A stretch of DNA of 64,000 nt from Massilia sp. BJB1822 (GCF_013369485.1 NZ_JABWEB010000003.1:372001-436000); one strand, 5' to 3'. Shown: positions 40,210 through 49,572, numbered from the stretch's first letter. Made by a program: numbers and translations. Notes: a model not told the origin generated them from the letters alone.

Positions 40210-40295
40210 AACTGACAAGGGCAAACCAGGCGAAAGCCTGGGACGCAAAGTCATCGGTCTAAGGGGCTTCGGCTCTATGACGGCAGGACTGCCAG
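40210..40295 (+). promoter_or_regulatory. Cyclic di-GMP-I (GEMM) riboswitch
   Basis: The conserved core is present: GGGCAAACC, then the GNRA-capped stem CAGGC-GAAA-GCCTG, then GGGACGCAAAG, a second stem region (CGGTCTAAGGGGCTTCGGCTC, read as separate arms), TATGACGGCAGG and ACTGCC. This is the class I aptamer for c-di-GMP. It lies between a sigma-70 promoter and a secreted subtilase gene on the same strand, 124 bases before its start codon. Confidence 0.93.
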
Positions 40296-40387
40296 ACTTA
40301 GTACATCGTACACACGATAGGTGTTTGCATGCCTGCGTGGCGTCTCCAATCTGTCCCTCACCGGGCAGGCGGCAGTCCTTACTTTTT
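40286..40387 (+). terminator. Riboswitch expression platform
   Basis: GGACTGCC (40286-40293), which belongs to the aptamer's 3' side, can instead pair with GGCAGTCC (40371-40378), which precedes TTACTTTTT. A second stem, GCCTGC (40331-40336) with GCAGGC (40365-40370), can stack on it. This looks like a terminator that competes with the aptamer; whether c-di-GMP turns the gene on or off cannot be read directly. Confidence 0.55.
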
Positions 40388-40418
40388 CAGAACTTTTGGA
40401 AATATAGGACTCGCTACC

Positions 40419-42191
40419 ATGAAATTCATCACCACCTCGGCCTTCTCCGCAGCAATCGCAACCGCCCTGGCAACCCTGGCCGCACCTGCCTTCGCCGCTA
40501 ACGATAACGCGGACTTTGCCCGTGGCCGCCTCCTGGTAGAAGCCCGCGCCGGCCTGACCGCCACCGAATTCGAAACCATGCTCAAGCCGCACGGCGGCAA
40601 GCGCCGCAAGCTGGGCCAGAGCAATCTGCACGTCGTCGACCTGCCAGCGAACGCCAATGAACAAGCCGTGCTGGCCCAGCTGAAAAAGCACCCAGGCGTG
40701 AAGTACGCCGAACTGGACAAGCGCGTCAAAGTCGCCATGGCCGTCAACGATCCTTATCTGGGCAGCGAATGGCACCAGAGCAAGATCAATGCCCCAGCCG
40801 CCTGGGACAGCACCCAAGGCGCCGGCGTGATCATCGCCATCCTGGACTCGGGCGTGAACGGCGCCCATCCGGACCTGGCACCCAACCTGGTCGCTGGCTA
40901 CAACATCTACGGCAACAATACCGACACCTCCGACGTCTGCGGTCACGGCACCCCGGTGGCAGGCAGCGCCGCCGCCGCCACCAACAACGGCGCCGGCGTG
41001 GCTGGCGTGGCTGGCCAAGCCAAGATCATGCCGGTGCGCATCGCCTACCTGGACGCCGCCAGCAACAGCTGCTACGCCTACTACAGCACCATCGCCAGCG
41101 GCATCACCTGGGCCGCCGACCATGGCGCCCGCATCGCCAACGTCAGCTTCGACGGCGCCGCAGGCAGCTCGGCCATCCAGAGCGCCGCGCAGTATATGAA
41201 GAACAAAGGCGGCCTGGTCTTCATCGCCGCCGGCAACAACAACCGCGACGAGGGCTTTGCTGCGAGCACCAGCCTGATCGCCGTGTCGGCCACCGACAGC
41301 AGCGACGCGCGCTCCAGCTTCTCCAGCTACGGCAACTTCGTCTCGCTGGCCGCGCCGGGTTCCTATATCTACACCACCAACAACAGCCTCGGCTACAGCG
41401 CCTGGAACGGCACGTCCTTCGCCAGCCCGATCGCCGCCGGCGTCGGCGCCCTGATGATGGCCGCCAACCCAGCGCTCGACAGCAGCAAGATCGAAAGCCT
41501 GCTGTTCTCCAGCGCCGCCGACCTGGGCGCCGCCGGCCGCGATCCGATCTTCGGTTATGGCCGCGTGGATGCCGCCGCCGCCGTGCAAGCCGCCAAGAAC
41601 TATGCGCCGCCAGCCGATACCGTCGCACCGAGCGTGTCCCTGGCAGCCCCGCTGGCCAACAGCACCGTGTCCGGCACCGTTGCCGTCAACACCAGCAGCA
41701 GCGACAACGTCGGCGTAACCCGTGTCGACCTGAAAGTGAACGGCACCGTGGTGGCCACCGATACCGCCGGCCCCTTCTCCTTCGCCTGGGATTCCAACGG
41801 CGCCGCGAACGGCATGGCGCAACTGGTTGCCGTGGCATATGACGCCGCCGGCAACGTCGCCTCCTCCACCCCGATCTCGGTCAACGTGGCCAACGGCGTT
41901 CCCGCTCCGGTGAAAGACACCACGCCGCCGACCGTCGCCATCGCCAACCCGACCTCCGGCGCAGTCAGCGGCACCGTCAACGTGAGCATCAGCGCCGCCG
42001 ACAACAATGGCGCGGCCGGCATCTCGCTGACCCTGTACATCGATGGCGCGAAGAAAGCCTCCGGCACCGGCAGCAGCCTGGGTTACAGCTGGAATACCCG
42101 CAAGGAAAGCAGCGGCGCGCACACCATCCAGGTCGTGGCCAAGGATGCCGCCGGCAACACCACCAGCAGCAGCGTGCAAGTCACCCGCTGA
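40419..42191 (+). CDS. Secreted subtilisin-like serine protease (S8), c-di-GMP riboswitch-controlled
   Basis: A 590-residue preproprotein. Signal peptide (1-27, ending APAFA); a short propeptide (ARGRLLVEARAGLTATEFETML); peptidase S8 domain with Asp143 (AILDSGVNGAHPDL), His176 (CGHGTPVAG) and Ser333 (NGTSFASPIAAG). The C-terminal 200 residues hold two bacterial Ig-like domains (TVAPSVSLAAPLANSTV and TTPPTVAIANPTSG). The start at 40419 is internal to a longer frame that has no support. It is the first of two paralogues and the one with the riboswitch in its leader. Its own terminator follows the stop. Confidence 0.95.
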   Translation: MKFITTSAFSAAIATALATLAAPAFAANDNADFARGRLLVEARAGLTATEFETMLKPHGGKRRKLGQSNLHVVDLPANANEQAVLAQLKKHPGVKYAELDKRVKVAMAVNDPYLGSEWHQSKINAPAAWDSTQGAGVIIAILDSGVNGAHPDLAPNLVAGYNIYGNNTDTSDVCGHGTPVAGSAAAATNNGAGVAGVAGQAKIMPVRIAYLDAASNSCYAYYSTIASGITWAADHGARIANVSFDGAAGSSAIQSAAQYMKNKGGLVFIAAGNNNRDEGFAASTSLIAVSATDSSDARSSFSSYGNFVSLAAPGSYIYTTNNSLGYSAWNGTSFASPIAAGVGALMMAANPALDSSKIESLLFSSAADLGAAGRDPIFGYGRVDAAAAVQAAKNYAPPADTVAPSVSLAAPLANSTVSGTVAVNTSSSDNVGVTRVDLKVNGTVVATDTAGPFSFAWDSNGAANGMAQLVAVAYDAAGNVASSTPISVNVANGVPAPVKDTTPPTVAIANPTSGAVSGTVNVSISAADNNGAAGISLTLYIDGAKKASGTGSSLGYSWNTRKESSGAHTIQVVAKDAAGNTTSSSVQVTR

Positions 42192-42207
42192 TACCCGCCC
42201 TCCTCTG

Positions 42208-42233
42208 AAAACCGGGCAATTGCCCGGTTTTTT
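42208..42233 (+). terminator. Rho-independent terminator
   Basis: Palindromic stem AAACCGGGCA / TGCCCGGTTT followed by TTTTAT, 17 bases after the first subtilase; it separates the two paralogues. Confidence 0.9.
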
Positions 42234-42260
42234 ATTTGCACCGAATCAACGCGGCTTAAC

Positions 42261-42348
42261 ACTATCAAATTCAACTATTATATTGATAGTTGCTGCGCAT
42301 AATTGCCGTAAGCCTTTGATTTAGCTCAGCATTATGCTTTGCTAGAAT
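42261..42348 (+). promoter_or_regulatory. Promoter region of the second subtilase
   Basis: An 8-base inverted repeat ACTATCAA (42261-42268) / TTGATAGT (42283-42290) precedes -35 TTTAGC (42320-42325), a 17-base spacer and -10 TAGAAT (42343-42348). No riboswitch is present here, unlike the first paralogue. Confidence 0.45.
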
Positions 42349-42392
42349 GACGCCCGACAACTTTGCACATTATCAAAAACTGGATTCCCCCC

Positions 42393-44222
42393 ATGAAGAA
42401 GCGCACGACTATTTTCCCGCAAGACAACACCTTCCTTTCCGCTACCATCCTCGTCACCGCCGCCGCCCTGGCTGCCATCACGCCGCCGGCACAGGCCGGC
42501 AAACCCCAGCATGTCCAGCAGGACGAAGATCTGGCCGACAGCGAATACGCCCACGGCCGCATCCTGGTCGAGCCGCGCGAAGGCGTGACCGAGGCCGGCT
42601 TCGACGAGGCCATCCGTCCGCACAAGGGCAAGCGCCGCAAGATGGGGCAAAGCAATATTCACATGATCGACCTGCCGCACGGCTCGGAAAAAGCCGCGCT
42701 CGCCAAACTGCGCAAGGATCCGCAGTTCAAATACGTGGAGCTGGACCGCCGCGTCAAGCTGAGCGCCACTGCAAACGATCCCTACCTGGGCAGCGAATGG
42801 CATATCGCCAAGATCGGCGTGCCTGCCGCCTGGGATGTGGCGCAAGGCGCCGGCGTGACCATCGCCATCCTCGACAGCGGCGTCTACGGCGCCCACCCGG
42901 ACCTGGCACCGCGCCTGGTGGCCGGCTGGAACGTCTACGGCAATAATGCCGACACCAGCGACGTCTGCGGCCACGGTACGGCCGTGGCCGGCGTCGCCGC
43001 CGCAGCCATGGACAATGGCGCCGGTGTGGCGGGCGTAGCGGGCAATGCCAAAATCATGCCGGTGCGCGTCGCCTTCAAGGATGCCAGCGGTTCCTGCTAC
43101 GCTTACTATTCGACCATGGCCAGCGGCGTGACTTATGCCGCCGACCATGGCGCCCGCGTGGTGAACCTCAGCTATGACAGCGTGCCGGCCAGTTCGGCCG
43201 TCCAGAGCGCGGCCAATTACCTGAAGAGCAAGGGCGGCCTGCTGTTTGTCGCGGCCGGCAATAACAACCGCGATGAGGGCTATGCGCCGACCACGAGCAT
43301 GATTTCGGTGTCGGCCACCGACAGCGCCGACGCCCGTTCCAGCTTCTCCAGCTACGGCAGCTTCGTTTCGCTGTCGGCACCCGGTTCCTATATTTACACC
43401 ACCAATATGAGCGGCGGCTACAGCGCCTGGAACGGCACCTCCTTCGCCAGCCCGGTCGCGGCCGGCGTGGCGGCGCTGATGATGTCCGCCAATCCCGCCC
43501 TGGACGGCGGCAAGATCGAAAGCCTGCTGTACTCCACTGCCGTCGACCTCGGCACGCCAGGCCGCGATATCTACTTCGGCAACGGCCGCGTGAACGCCGC
43601 CGCCGCCGTGGCCGCCGCCCGCAGCGCCACCGGCACTGTGGCCAAGGATAGCAGCGCGCCGACCGTCGCCATCGCTTCGCCCTCGGCCAGCAGCTCGGTC
43701 ACCGGCGCCGTGAACGTGACGGTGAATGCCGCGGACAATGTCGGCGTGGCGCGCGTCGACCTGAAGGTCAACAACACCGTGGTCGCCAGCGACAGCAGCG
43801 CGCCTTACGCCTTCTCCTGGGATTCCAAAGGCGTGGCGAACGGCATGGCCTCCCTGGTCGCCGTGGCTTACGATGCGGCGGGCAATGTGGCGTCCTCCAC
43901 GCCGGTTGCCGTCAACGTCGCCAACAGCACCCCGGTCGTGACTGCCGACACGCAGGCGCCGACGGTGAAGATCACCAACCCCGTCTCCGGCAAAGTCAGC
44001 GGCAATGTCAATGTCAAGGTGAACGCTTCCGACAATAGCGGCGCCGCCGGTATTGCGCTGACGCTGTACATCGATGGCCAGCTCAAGGCAAACGGCAGCG
44101 GCAGCAGCCTGTCCTACGCCTGGAAAACGGGCGGCCTGAGCGCCGGCCAGCATACGCTCCAGACTGTTGCAACCGACAAGGCAGGCAACCGGTCCACCAG
44201 CTCCGTGCAAGTGACGAAGTAA
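42393..44222 (+). CDS. Secreted subtilisin-like serine protease (S8), paralogue
   Basis: A 609-residue protein from ATG 42393, clearly a duplicate of the gene before it: same order of signal peptide, propeptide (AHGRILVEPREGVTEAGFDEAI), S8 domain with Asp161, His194 and Ser350, and two Ig-like domains (SAPTVAIASPSASSSV and QAPTVKITNPVSGKVSG). The proteins agree over most of the catalytic domain and differ most in the signal and pro regions. The upstream region has no c-di-GMP riboswitch, so the copies are controlled differently. Its Shine-Dalgarno region is weak (CCCCCC precedes the ATG). Confidence 0.95.
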   Translation: MKKRTTIFPQDNTFLSATILVTAAALAAITPPAQAGKPQHVQQDEDLADSEYAHGRILVEPREGVTEAGFDEAIRPHKGKRRKMGQSNIHMIDLPHGSEKAALAKLRKDPQFKYVELDRRVKLSATANDPYLGSEWHIAKIGVPAAWDVAQGAGVTIAILDSGVYGAHPDLAPRLVAGWNVYGNNADTSDVCGHGTAVAGVAAAAMDNGAGVAGVAGNAKIMPVRVAFKDASGSCYAYYSTMASGVTYAADHGARVVNLSYDSVPASSAVQSAANYLKSKGGLLFVAAGNNNRDEGYAPTTSMISVSATDSADARSSFSSYGSFVSLSAPGSYIYTTNMSGGYSAWNGTSFASPVAAGVAALMMSANPALDGGKIESLLYSTAVDLGTPGRDIYFGNGRVNAAAAVAAARSATGTVAKDSSAPTVAIASPSASSSVTGAVNVTVNAADNVGVARVDLKVNNTVVASDSSAPYAFSWDSKGVANGMASLVAVAYDAAGNVASSTPVAVNVANSTPVVTADTQAPTVKITNPVSGKVSGNVNVKVNASDNSGAAGIALTLYIDGQLKANGSGSSLSYAWKTGGLSAGQHTLQTVATDKAGNRSTSSVQVTK

Positions 44223-44239
44223 TCGGCATTTTATGCAGC

Positions 44240-44269
44240 AAGCCCCGCAATCGCGGGGCTTGTTTTTTT
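44240..44269 (+). terminator. Rho-independent terminator
   Basis: Stem AAGCCCCGC / GCGGGGCTT followed by GTTTTTTT, 17 bases after the second subtilase. It lies between convergent genes. Confidence 0.92.
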
Positions 44270-44289
44270 GAGAAGAGAAAGAATGATCG

Positions 44290-45051
44290 TCATTCCGTCT
44301 TCGAACCAAGGCGCAGCTTCCGTCCCAAGCCCAGGGACAACAGGCCGAGACCTACCAGCAGCAAACTTCCCGGTTCCGGCACTTCGCCGCCCGAACCGCC
44401 GCCACCTCCGCCGCCGCCGCCACCGCCCGTGCTGCCATTGCCCGCGATCCATACGCTGTCGTTATAGCCCTGCACGTGGATGGCACTGATATAGCTGCCG
44501 CCATCGGCATTCTGCGGTACCGACAGGTAGTTGAAGGAATTGGCCGTCAAGCCCGCACCGGTCAGGGTGTATTTCGATGTCGCATTGCGCGCCAGCTGAC
44601 CAGGGTTGGCAGTGGGAAACTCGAAGTTGATGTCATAGTCGCCGCCGGTCCCGTCAGCCTTGCAGCAGTTCGGGAAACCATTGGGATTTTTGAAGACCGT
44701 GATCGAGGAGGCCGCCGTCGTGCTGGCGTCGTGGGTGAAGGTCGGGGCATTCACCTGATTGGTGATGCTCGGGTCGAGATTAAAGTACCAGTCGTTGACA
44801 TAAGCACCGACCAGCAGGTTGGAGAGCACGCTCATGGTGAGCGTGACCGAGCCGGTGCCGCCACCGTCGTCAAAAACCGCCGTGGCGAATACGGCAGTCG
44901 GATCAGCGGGAGCGCTAGGCACGCCGCCGGAAAATGCACCATTCAAGGAAAAGTTTATGGTGAGCACAGTCGCTTGTGACGCAGGGGTAATACCTCCCAA
45001 CAAAGCCAAGGTCAAGCCGCTTGCCAAGGCAGTCTTTTTCAGGTTTTTCAT
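44290..45051 (-). CDS. PEP-CTERM sorting-domain secreted protein
   Basis: 253 residues from ATG 45051 with GGAGGAAG in front; a longer frame upstream is not coding. Signal peptide (LASGLTLALLGGITPASQA); a beta-rich body of about 180 residues; a glycine run (about 11 Gly); then VPEPGSLLLVGLGLLSLGLGRKLR, read as PEP motif, hydrophobic helix and basic end, the recognition signal of exosortase. It would be cut by XrtA and delivered to the surface or matrix. A cognate exosortase is not in the window. A sigma-54 promoter precedes it. Confidence 0.93.
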   Translation of the reverse strand: MKNLKKTALASGLTLALLGGITPASQATVLTINFSLNGAFSGGVPSAPADPTAVFATAVFDDGGGTGSVTLTMSVLSNLLVGAYVNDWYFNLDPSITNQVNAPTFTHDASTTAASSITVFKNPNGFPNCCKADGTGGDYDINFEFPTANPGQLARNATSKYTLTGAGLTANSFNYLSVPQNADGGSYISAIHVQGYNDSVWIAGNGSTGGGGGGGGGGGSGGEVPEPGSLLLVGLGLLSLGLGRKLRLGSKTE

Positions 45052-45085
45052 ACTTCCTCCGCTCGAGAATTGCAGGCTGGGAGTG

Positions 45086-45101
45086 TGCATATCCCGTGCC
45101 A
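45086..45101 (-). promoter_or_regulatory. Sigma-54 promoter (-24/-12) of the PEP-CTERM gene
   Basis: Minus strand TGGCACGGGATATGCA: perfect -24 TGGCAC, the GC of the -12 box at the right distance (one mismatch, A for T). It is 34 bases before the ATG, the same distance as at the other PEP-CTERM-type gene (33477-33492). Confidence 0.7.
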
Positions 45102-45189
45102 GCGGAGGGAGTGTGAGAAAAATCAAGCACTTGCATTGAGCAAGCTCAAATAGTGGCTTGCGGATGTAAAGTTTCCCGACAGGATGCGC

Positions 45190-46857
45190 TTATGGTGTCG
45201 GGGTTTCTGACGTTGCCAGCTGGTAATTGCGGAATTGCTCGCGCAGCTTGTTCTTCTGAATCTTGCCCGTGCCGCCCACCGGCAGCGCTTCGGTAAAGAC
45301 CACGTCGTCCGGCAGCCACCATTTGGCGATCTTGCCCTCGTAGAACTGCAGCAGCTCCGCGCGGCTCACGCTTTGCCCTGGTTTACAGACCACGATCAGC
45401 AAGGGACGTTCATCCCATTTCGGGTGGCGCACGCCGATGCAGGCCGCCTGCAGCACGGCCGGATGCGACATAGCGATGTTTTCCAGGTCGATGGTGCCGA
45501 TCCACTCGCCGCCCGACTTGATCACATACTTGCTGCGGTCGGTGATCTGCATATAGCCGTCGGCGTCGATGGTGGCCACATCGCCGGTGGGGAACCAGCC
45601 GTCTTCCAGCACCTGGCCGCCCTCGTCCTTGAAGTAGGAATGGATGATCCACGGCCCGCGCACCTGTAAATGACCGTAGCTGCTGCCATCCCAGGGCAGC
45701 AGCTTGCCCTCGTCGTCGACAATGCGCATATCGACACCATAAATAGCGTGGCCCTGTTTCAGCAGCACCTTGCGCTGCTCTTCGCGCGGCAGCTCCAGGT
45801 GGCGCGCCAGCAGGCCGCCGGCCGTGCCGAGCGGCGACATCTCGGTCATGCCCCAGGCGTGGATCACCTCCACGTCCAGCTCATCGATCAGGGTATTCAT
45901 CAGGGTCGGCGAGCAGGCCGCACCGCCGATCACGGTGCGGCGGAAGGTCGAGAACTTCAGCCCATTCTGCAGCACATAGTTAACCAGGCCCAGCCAGACG
46001 GTCGGCACGCCGGCCGAGAAGCTGACTTTTTCGCTTTCGAACAGTTCGTACAGCGACTTGCCGTCCAGCGCGCAGCCGGGGAAGACCAGCTTGGCGCCCG
46101 ACAGCGGCACGGAATACGGCAAGCCCCAGGCGTTCACATGGAACATTGGCACCACCGGCAGCACCGTGTCGCGCGAGGACACATTCAGCGCGTTCGGCAC
46201 AGCCGAGCCGTAGGCATGCAGCACGGTCGAGCGGTGCGAATACAGCGCGCCTTTCGGATTGCCGGTCGTGCCCGAGGTGTAGCACAGCGAGGCGGCGGAA
46301 TTCTCATCGAATTTGGGCCAGGCGAAATCGGCGGAATGGGTGGCGATTAGCGCCTCATAGCTCATCAGCTCGGGAATCTTGGTCTCGGCCGGCAGATGCT
46401 CGGGGCCGGCCAGCAGGATATAGCCTTTCACGCCCTTGCAATGCGGCGCCACCGCTTCCACCAGGGGCAGCAGGTTCAGGTCGAACAGCAGGTACTGGTC
46501 TTCGGCGTGGTTGATGATGTAGGCCAGCTGGTCGGGATGCAGGCGCGGGTTGATCGTGTGCAGCACCGCGCCCGAGCCGGACACGGCGTAATACGCTTCC
46601 AGGTGGCGGTAGCCGTTCCAGGCCAGGGTCGCCACCCGGTCGCCCATGCGCACGCCCAGCCAGTGCAAGGCATTGGCCAGGCGGCAGGCGCGCTGGCGGC
46701 ACTCGCGGTAGGTGTAGCGGTGGAGATCGCCTTCCACCCGGCGCGAGACGATTTCGCTGGAACCGTAATGGCGGGCGGCAAACTCGATGATGCTGGAGAT
46801 GAGCAGCGGCTCATCCATCATTTGTCCCATCAAGGGGCTGGAAGGCAAGGCGGGCAT
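45190..46857 (-). CDS. Fatty acyl-CoA synthetase (AMP-forming)
   Basis: A 555-residue ATP-dependent ligase of the medium/long-chain fatty-acid CoA ligase group. Motifs: YTSGTTGNPKGALYSHRS (P-loop), the AMP-binding region HAWGMTEMSPLGTAGG, GWFPTGDVATIDADGYMQITDRSKYVIKSGGEWIG, and the C-terminal lysine in GGTGKIQKNKLREQF. It activates fatty acids for beta-oxidation and could feed the multifunctional enzyme at 37739-39829, though the two are 5 kb apart. The gene is alone. An inverted repeat (46901-46928) lies in its upstream region. Confidence 0.93.
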   Translation of the reverse strand: MPALPSSPLMGQMMDEPLLISSIIEFAARHYGSSEIVSRRVEGDLHRYTYRECRQRACRLANALHWLGVRMGDRVATLAWNGYRHLEAYYAVSGSGAVLHTINPRLHPDQLAYIINHAEDQYLLFDLNLLPLVEAVAPHCKGVKGYILLAGPEHLPAETKIPELMSYEALIATHSADFAWPKFDENSAASLCYTSGTTGNPKGALYSHRSTVLHAYGSAVPNALNVSSRDTVLPVVPMFHVNAWGLPYSVPLSGAKLVFPGCALDGKSLYELFESEKVSFSAGVPTVWLGLVNYVLQNGLKFSTFRRTVIGGAACSPTLMNTLIDELDVEVIHAWGMTEMSPLGTAGGLLARHLELPREEQRKVLLKQGHAIYGVDMRIVDDEGKLLPWDGSSYGHLQVRGPWIIHSYFKDEGGQVLEDGWFPTGDVATIDADGYMQITDRSKYVIKSGGEWIGTIDLENIAMSHPAVLQAACIGVRHPKWDERPLLIVVCKPGQSVSRAELLQFYEGKIAKWWLPDDVVFTEALPVGGTGKIQKNKLREQFRNYQLATSETPTP

Positions 46858-46900
46858 GCGGGCTCCTGTGTGCTAAATTTGTTTTTTTCATAACGAGTGT

Positions 46901-46928
46901 CGGTTGCGGCACCGGCTGCCGTCAACCG
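46901..46928. promoter_or_regulatory. Inverted repeat between acyl-CoA ligase and selO
   Basis: CGGTTG..CGGCA / TGCCG..CAACCG forms a two-part stem in the 213-base gap between two divergent genes. Role not evident; an operator or RNA hairpin in either leader is possible. Confidence 0.35.
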
Positions 46929-47070
46929 ATTTCCATGCTGCAATGCAGTATAGAAAGACGCGCTTTTGTCAGCAGATGTAAAGCCCTCTTGCAATCGGGG
47001 GTGGCCGCAATAAAATCGCTTCTATGCGTTAAAATCCGCGCTTTACCAGCCCTTACCGATCGGAACTGCC

Positions 47071-48528
47071 ATTTTCTCCCTGCCTCTGGACAATTCCTTC
47101 GCCAGCCTGCCGCCGGCTTTCTACACGCGTCTGATGCCGACGCCGCTGCCGGCGCCCTATCTGGTGGCGCTCAGCCCGGCCGCCGCGCAACTGGCCGGCC
47201 TCGATGCGCAGGCGCTGGCCAGCGCCGATGGCGTGGATCTGCTGATCGGCAACCGCGTGCCCGACCGTTCCCAGCCGCTGGCCGCCGTGTATTCCGGCCA
47301 CCAGTTCGGCGTCTGGGCCGGCCAGCTCGGCGACGGCCGCGCCATCCTGCTGGGCGATGTCGCCAGCGCCGAGGGTCCGCTGGAACTGCAATGGAAAGGC
47401 AGCGGCCTGACGCCCTACTCGCGCATGGGCGACGGCCGCGCCGTGCTGCGTTCCTCGATCCGCGAATTCCTGTGCTCGGAAGCCATGCACGCGCTCGGCA
47501 TCCCGACGTCGCGCGCTCTTTCGGTGGCCGGTTCGGACCAGGGCGTGGTGCGCGAAAGCATCGAGACGGCGGCCGTGGTGATCCGCATGGCGCCCAGCTT
47601 CGTGCGTTTCGGCTCCTTCGAGCACTGGTTCTACAAAAACAAGCCAGACGAGCTGAAAATCCTGGCCGACTATGTGATCGGCCGCTTCTACCCGGACTTG
47701 CTGGCGGCGGCCAATCCCTATGCCGCCCTACTGGAAGAAGTGGCGCGGCGCACGGCGCGCCTGGTTGCCCAGTGGCAGGCGGTGGGCTTCATGCACGGCG
47801 TGCTGAACACCGACAATATGTCCATCCTGGGCCAGACCCTCGATTACGGCCCCTTCGGCTTCATGGAAGCTTTCGACCCGCAGCACATCTGCAACCATAG
47901 TGACCAGCAAGGCCGCTACTCCTACGCCATGCAGCCGCAGATCGGCCACTGGAATTGCTATGCGCTGGCGCAAGCCCTGCTGCCCCTGATCGGCGAAGTG
48001 GACGCCGCCCAAGCCGCTCTCGACGTCTACCAGCCCGAATTCGCCGCCGCCATCGACCGCCTGCTGCACGCCAAGCTGGGCCTGAAAGAGGAACGCGAGG
48101 AAGACCGCGCCCTGTTCGACGCCATGTTCGCGCTGCTGCAGGCCAACCATGCCGACTTCACCCTGTTCTTCCGCCGCCTGGGCGGCTTGCAGGCGGCCTC
48201 GGCCGCTGGCGACGAGCCGCTGCGCGACCTGTTCATCGACCGCCCCGCCTTCGACGCCTGGGCCGAGCAGTACCGCAGCCGCCTGCGCGCCGAGCAGAGC
48301 GAGGATGGCGCGCGCCGCGCGGCGATGAATCTGGTCAACCCAAAGTATGTGTTACGCAACTATCTTGCGCAGCAAGCCATTGAAAAAGCGCAGAATAAGG
48401 ACTTTACTGAAGTGGCGCGCCTGCTTGCGGTCTTGCAGCGCCCCTATGACGAACAGTCGGAATACGAGCAATACGCCGCCTTGCCGCCCGACTGGGCAAG
48501 CCATTTGGAAGTCAGCTGTTCATCCTGA
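47071..48528 (+). CDS. selO: SelO/YdiU protein adenylyltransferase
   Basis: A pseudokinase-fold enzyme that transfers AMP to Ser/Thr/Tyr of proteins in redox response. Motifs: [87 protein letters not shown]; the C-terminus ends in CSS with the family's conserved cysteine. The first ATG is at 47134, but family similarity continues upstream in frame ([18 protein letters not shown]), where no ATG exists: ATT 47071 or CTG 47080 is the likely start. With 47071 the protein has 485 residues, the usual size. msrB follows 8 bases later. Confidence 0.9.
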   Translation: MFSLPLDNSFASLPPAFYTRLMPTPLPAPYLVALSPAAAQLAGLDAQALASADGVDLLIGNRVPDRSQPLAAVYSGHQFGVWAGQLGDGRAILLGDVASAEGPLELQWKGSGLTPYSRMGDGRAVLRSSIREFLCSEAMHALGIPTSRALSVAGSDQGVVRESIETAAVVIRMAPSFVRFGSFEHWFYKNKPDELKILADYVIGRFYPDLLAAANPYAALLEEVARRTARLVAQWQAVGFMHGVLNTDNMSILGQTLDYGPFGFMEAFDPQHICNHSDQQGRYSYAMQPQIGHWNCYALAQALLPLIGEVDAAQAALDVYQPEFAAAIDRLLHAKLGLKEEREEDRALFDAMFALLQANHADFTLFFRRLGGLQAASAAGDEPLRDLFIDRPAFDAWAEQYRSRLRAEQSEDGARRAAMNLVNPKYVLRNYLAQQAIEKAQNKDFTEVARLLAVLQRPYDEQSEYEQYAALPPDWASHLEVSCSS

Positions 48529-48536
48529 AAGCGATC

Positions 48537-48935
48537 ATGAACGACAAAGTACAGAAAAGCGATGCCGAGTGGCGCGCCCAGCTCGATCCGCTGGAATACC
48601 AGGTGACGCGCCACGCGGCCACCGAACGCGCCTTCACCGGCAAATACTGGGACCATCACGCGCACGGCATCTACACCTGCGTCTGCTGTGATACGCCGCT
48701 GTTCGCCTCGGACGCCAAGTTCGACTCAGGCTGCGGCTGGCCCAGCTATTTCCAGGCCCTGGACCCGGCCAAGGTAATCGAGAAAGTTGACCGCTCGCAT
48801 GGTATGCTGCGCACCGAAATTATTTGCGCAGTCTGCGACGCCCATCTGGGCCATGTCTTCCCGGACGGGCCGCCGCCGACCGGATTGCGTTATTGCATCA
48901 ATTCGGCATCCCTGCGTTTTGACCCTCAAGACTGA
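48537..48935 (+). CDS. msrB: Peptide-methionine (R)-S-oxide reductase MsrB
   Basis: A 132-residue enzyme that repairs methionine-R-sulfoxide in proteins. Zinc-binding cysteines are in CVCCDTPLF and CAVCDAHLG; the catalytic cysteine is in [12 protein letters not shown], near the C-terminus; GCGWPSYFQ lines the active site. It directly follows selO, a useful link because both serve oxidative-stress response, and is followed by yciB 7 bases on. It is probably cytoplasmic, as no signal peptide is seen. Confidence 0.96.
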   Translation: MNDKVQKSDAEWRAQLDPLEYQVTRHAATERAFTGKYWDHHAHGIYTCVCCDTPLFASDAKFDSGCGWPSYFQALDPAKVIEKVDRSHGMLRTEIICAVCDAHLGHVFPDGPPPTGLRYCINSASLRFDPQD

Positions 48936-48942
48936 ATACATT

Positions 48943-49572
48943 ATGAAATTCCTGTTTGATTTATTTCCGCTGCTGGTGTTTTTCGGCAGTTATAAATGGG
49001 CCGGCTCGAATGAAGCCATAGCCCAGGCTTTTATCAACGACCATTTCAGCGCCATCATTTCCGGCGGCGTCGTCACGGCCAGCCAGGCGCCGATTATCAT
49101 CGCCAGCCTGTCCGGCATCGTGGCAACGGCGATTCAGATCGCCTCGCTGCTGCTGCGCCGGCTCAAGGTCGACGGCATACTCTGGCTCTCCCTGCTGATT
49201 TTCGTGATGTTCGGCGGCCTGACGATTTATTTCCATGATGATAATTTCATCAAATGGAAGCCGACCATTATCTACTGGTGCTTTGCCGTCGGCATGATGG
49301 TGGCCCATTGGGGTTTCCGCAAAAACCTGATGCGCGCCGCGATGGAAAAACAATTCGCCCTGCCCGAGGAAATCTGGCACCGCCTGAACCTGGCCTGGAT
49401 GACCTTCTGGGTGGTCTTGGGCTTCCTCAACCTGTTCGTGGCCTTTGTGTTGTTCCGCACCGACACTGGCGCCTGGGTCAGTTTCAAGGTCTTTGGCGTG
49501 ACCGGCATCATGTTTGTGTTCATTATTGCGCAGACGCTTTATCTGACTAAACATATCAAGGACGAGGCATGA
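48943..49572 (+). CDS. yciB: Septation protein A / YciB-family inner membrane protein
   Basis: A 209-residue protein from ATG 48943 with five or six transmembrane segments (FLFDLFPLLVFFGSYK, IIIASLSGIVATAIQIASLLL, ILWLSLLIFVMFGGLTIYF, PTIIYWCFAVGMMVAHW, LAWMTFWVVLGFLNLFVAFVLF, TGIMFVFIIAQTLYL). It matches the IspZ/YciB family, tied to intracellular septation and envelope integrity. It is slightly longer than E. coli YciB (179). Its stop overlaps the start of bolA (ATGA). Confidence 0.93.
   Translation: MKFLFDLFPLLVFFGSYKWAGSNEAIAQAFINDHFSAIISGGVVTASQAPIIIASLSGIVATAIQIASLLLRRLKVDGILWLSLLIFVMFGGLTIYFHDDNFIKWKPTIIYWCFAVGMMVAHWGFRKNLMRAAMEKQFALPEEIWHRLNLAWMTFWVVLGFLNLFVAFVLFRTDTGAWVSFKVFGVTGIMFVFIIAQTLYLTKHIKDEA

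Noticed and set aside
40329..40418. A 30-codon extension of the first subtilase
   Set aside because: It lies in the riboswitch expression platform; the ATG at 40419 begins a standard signal peptide.
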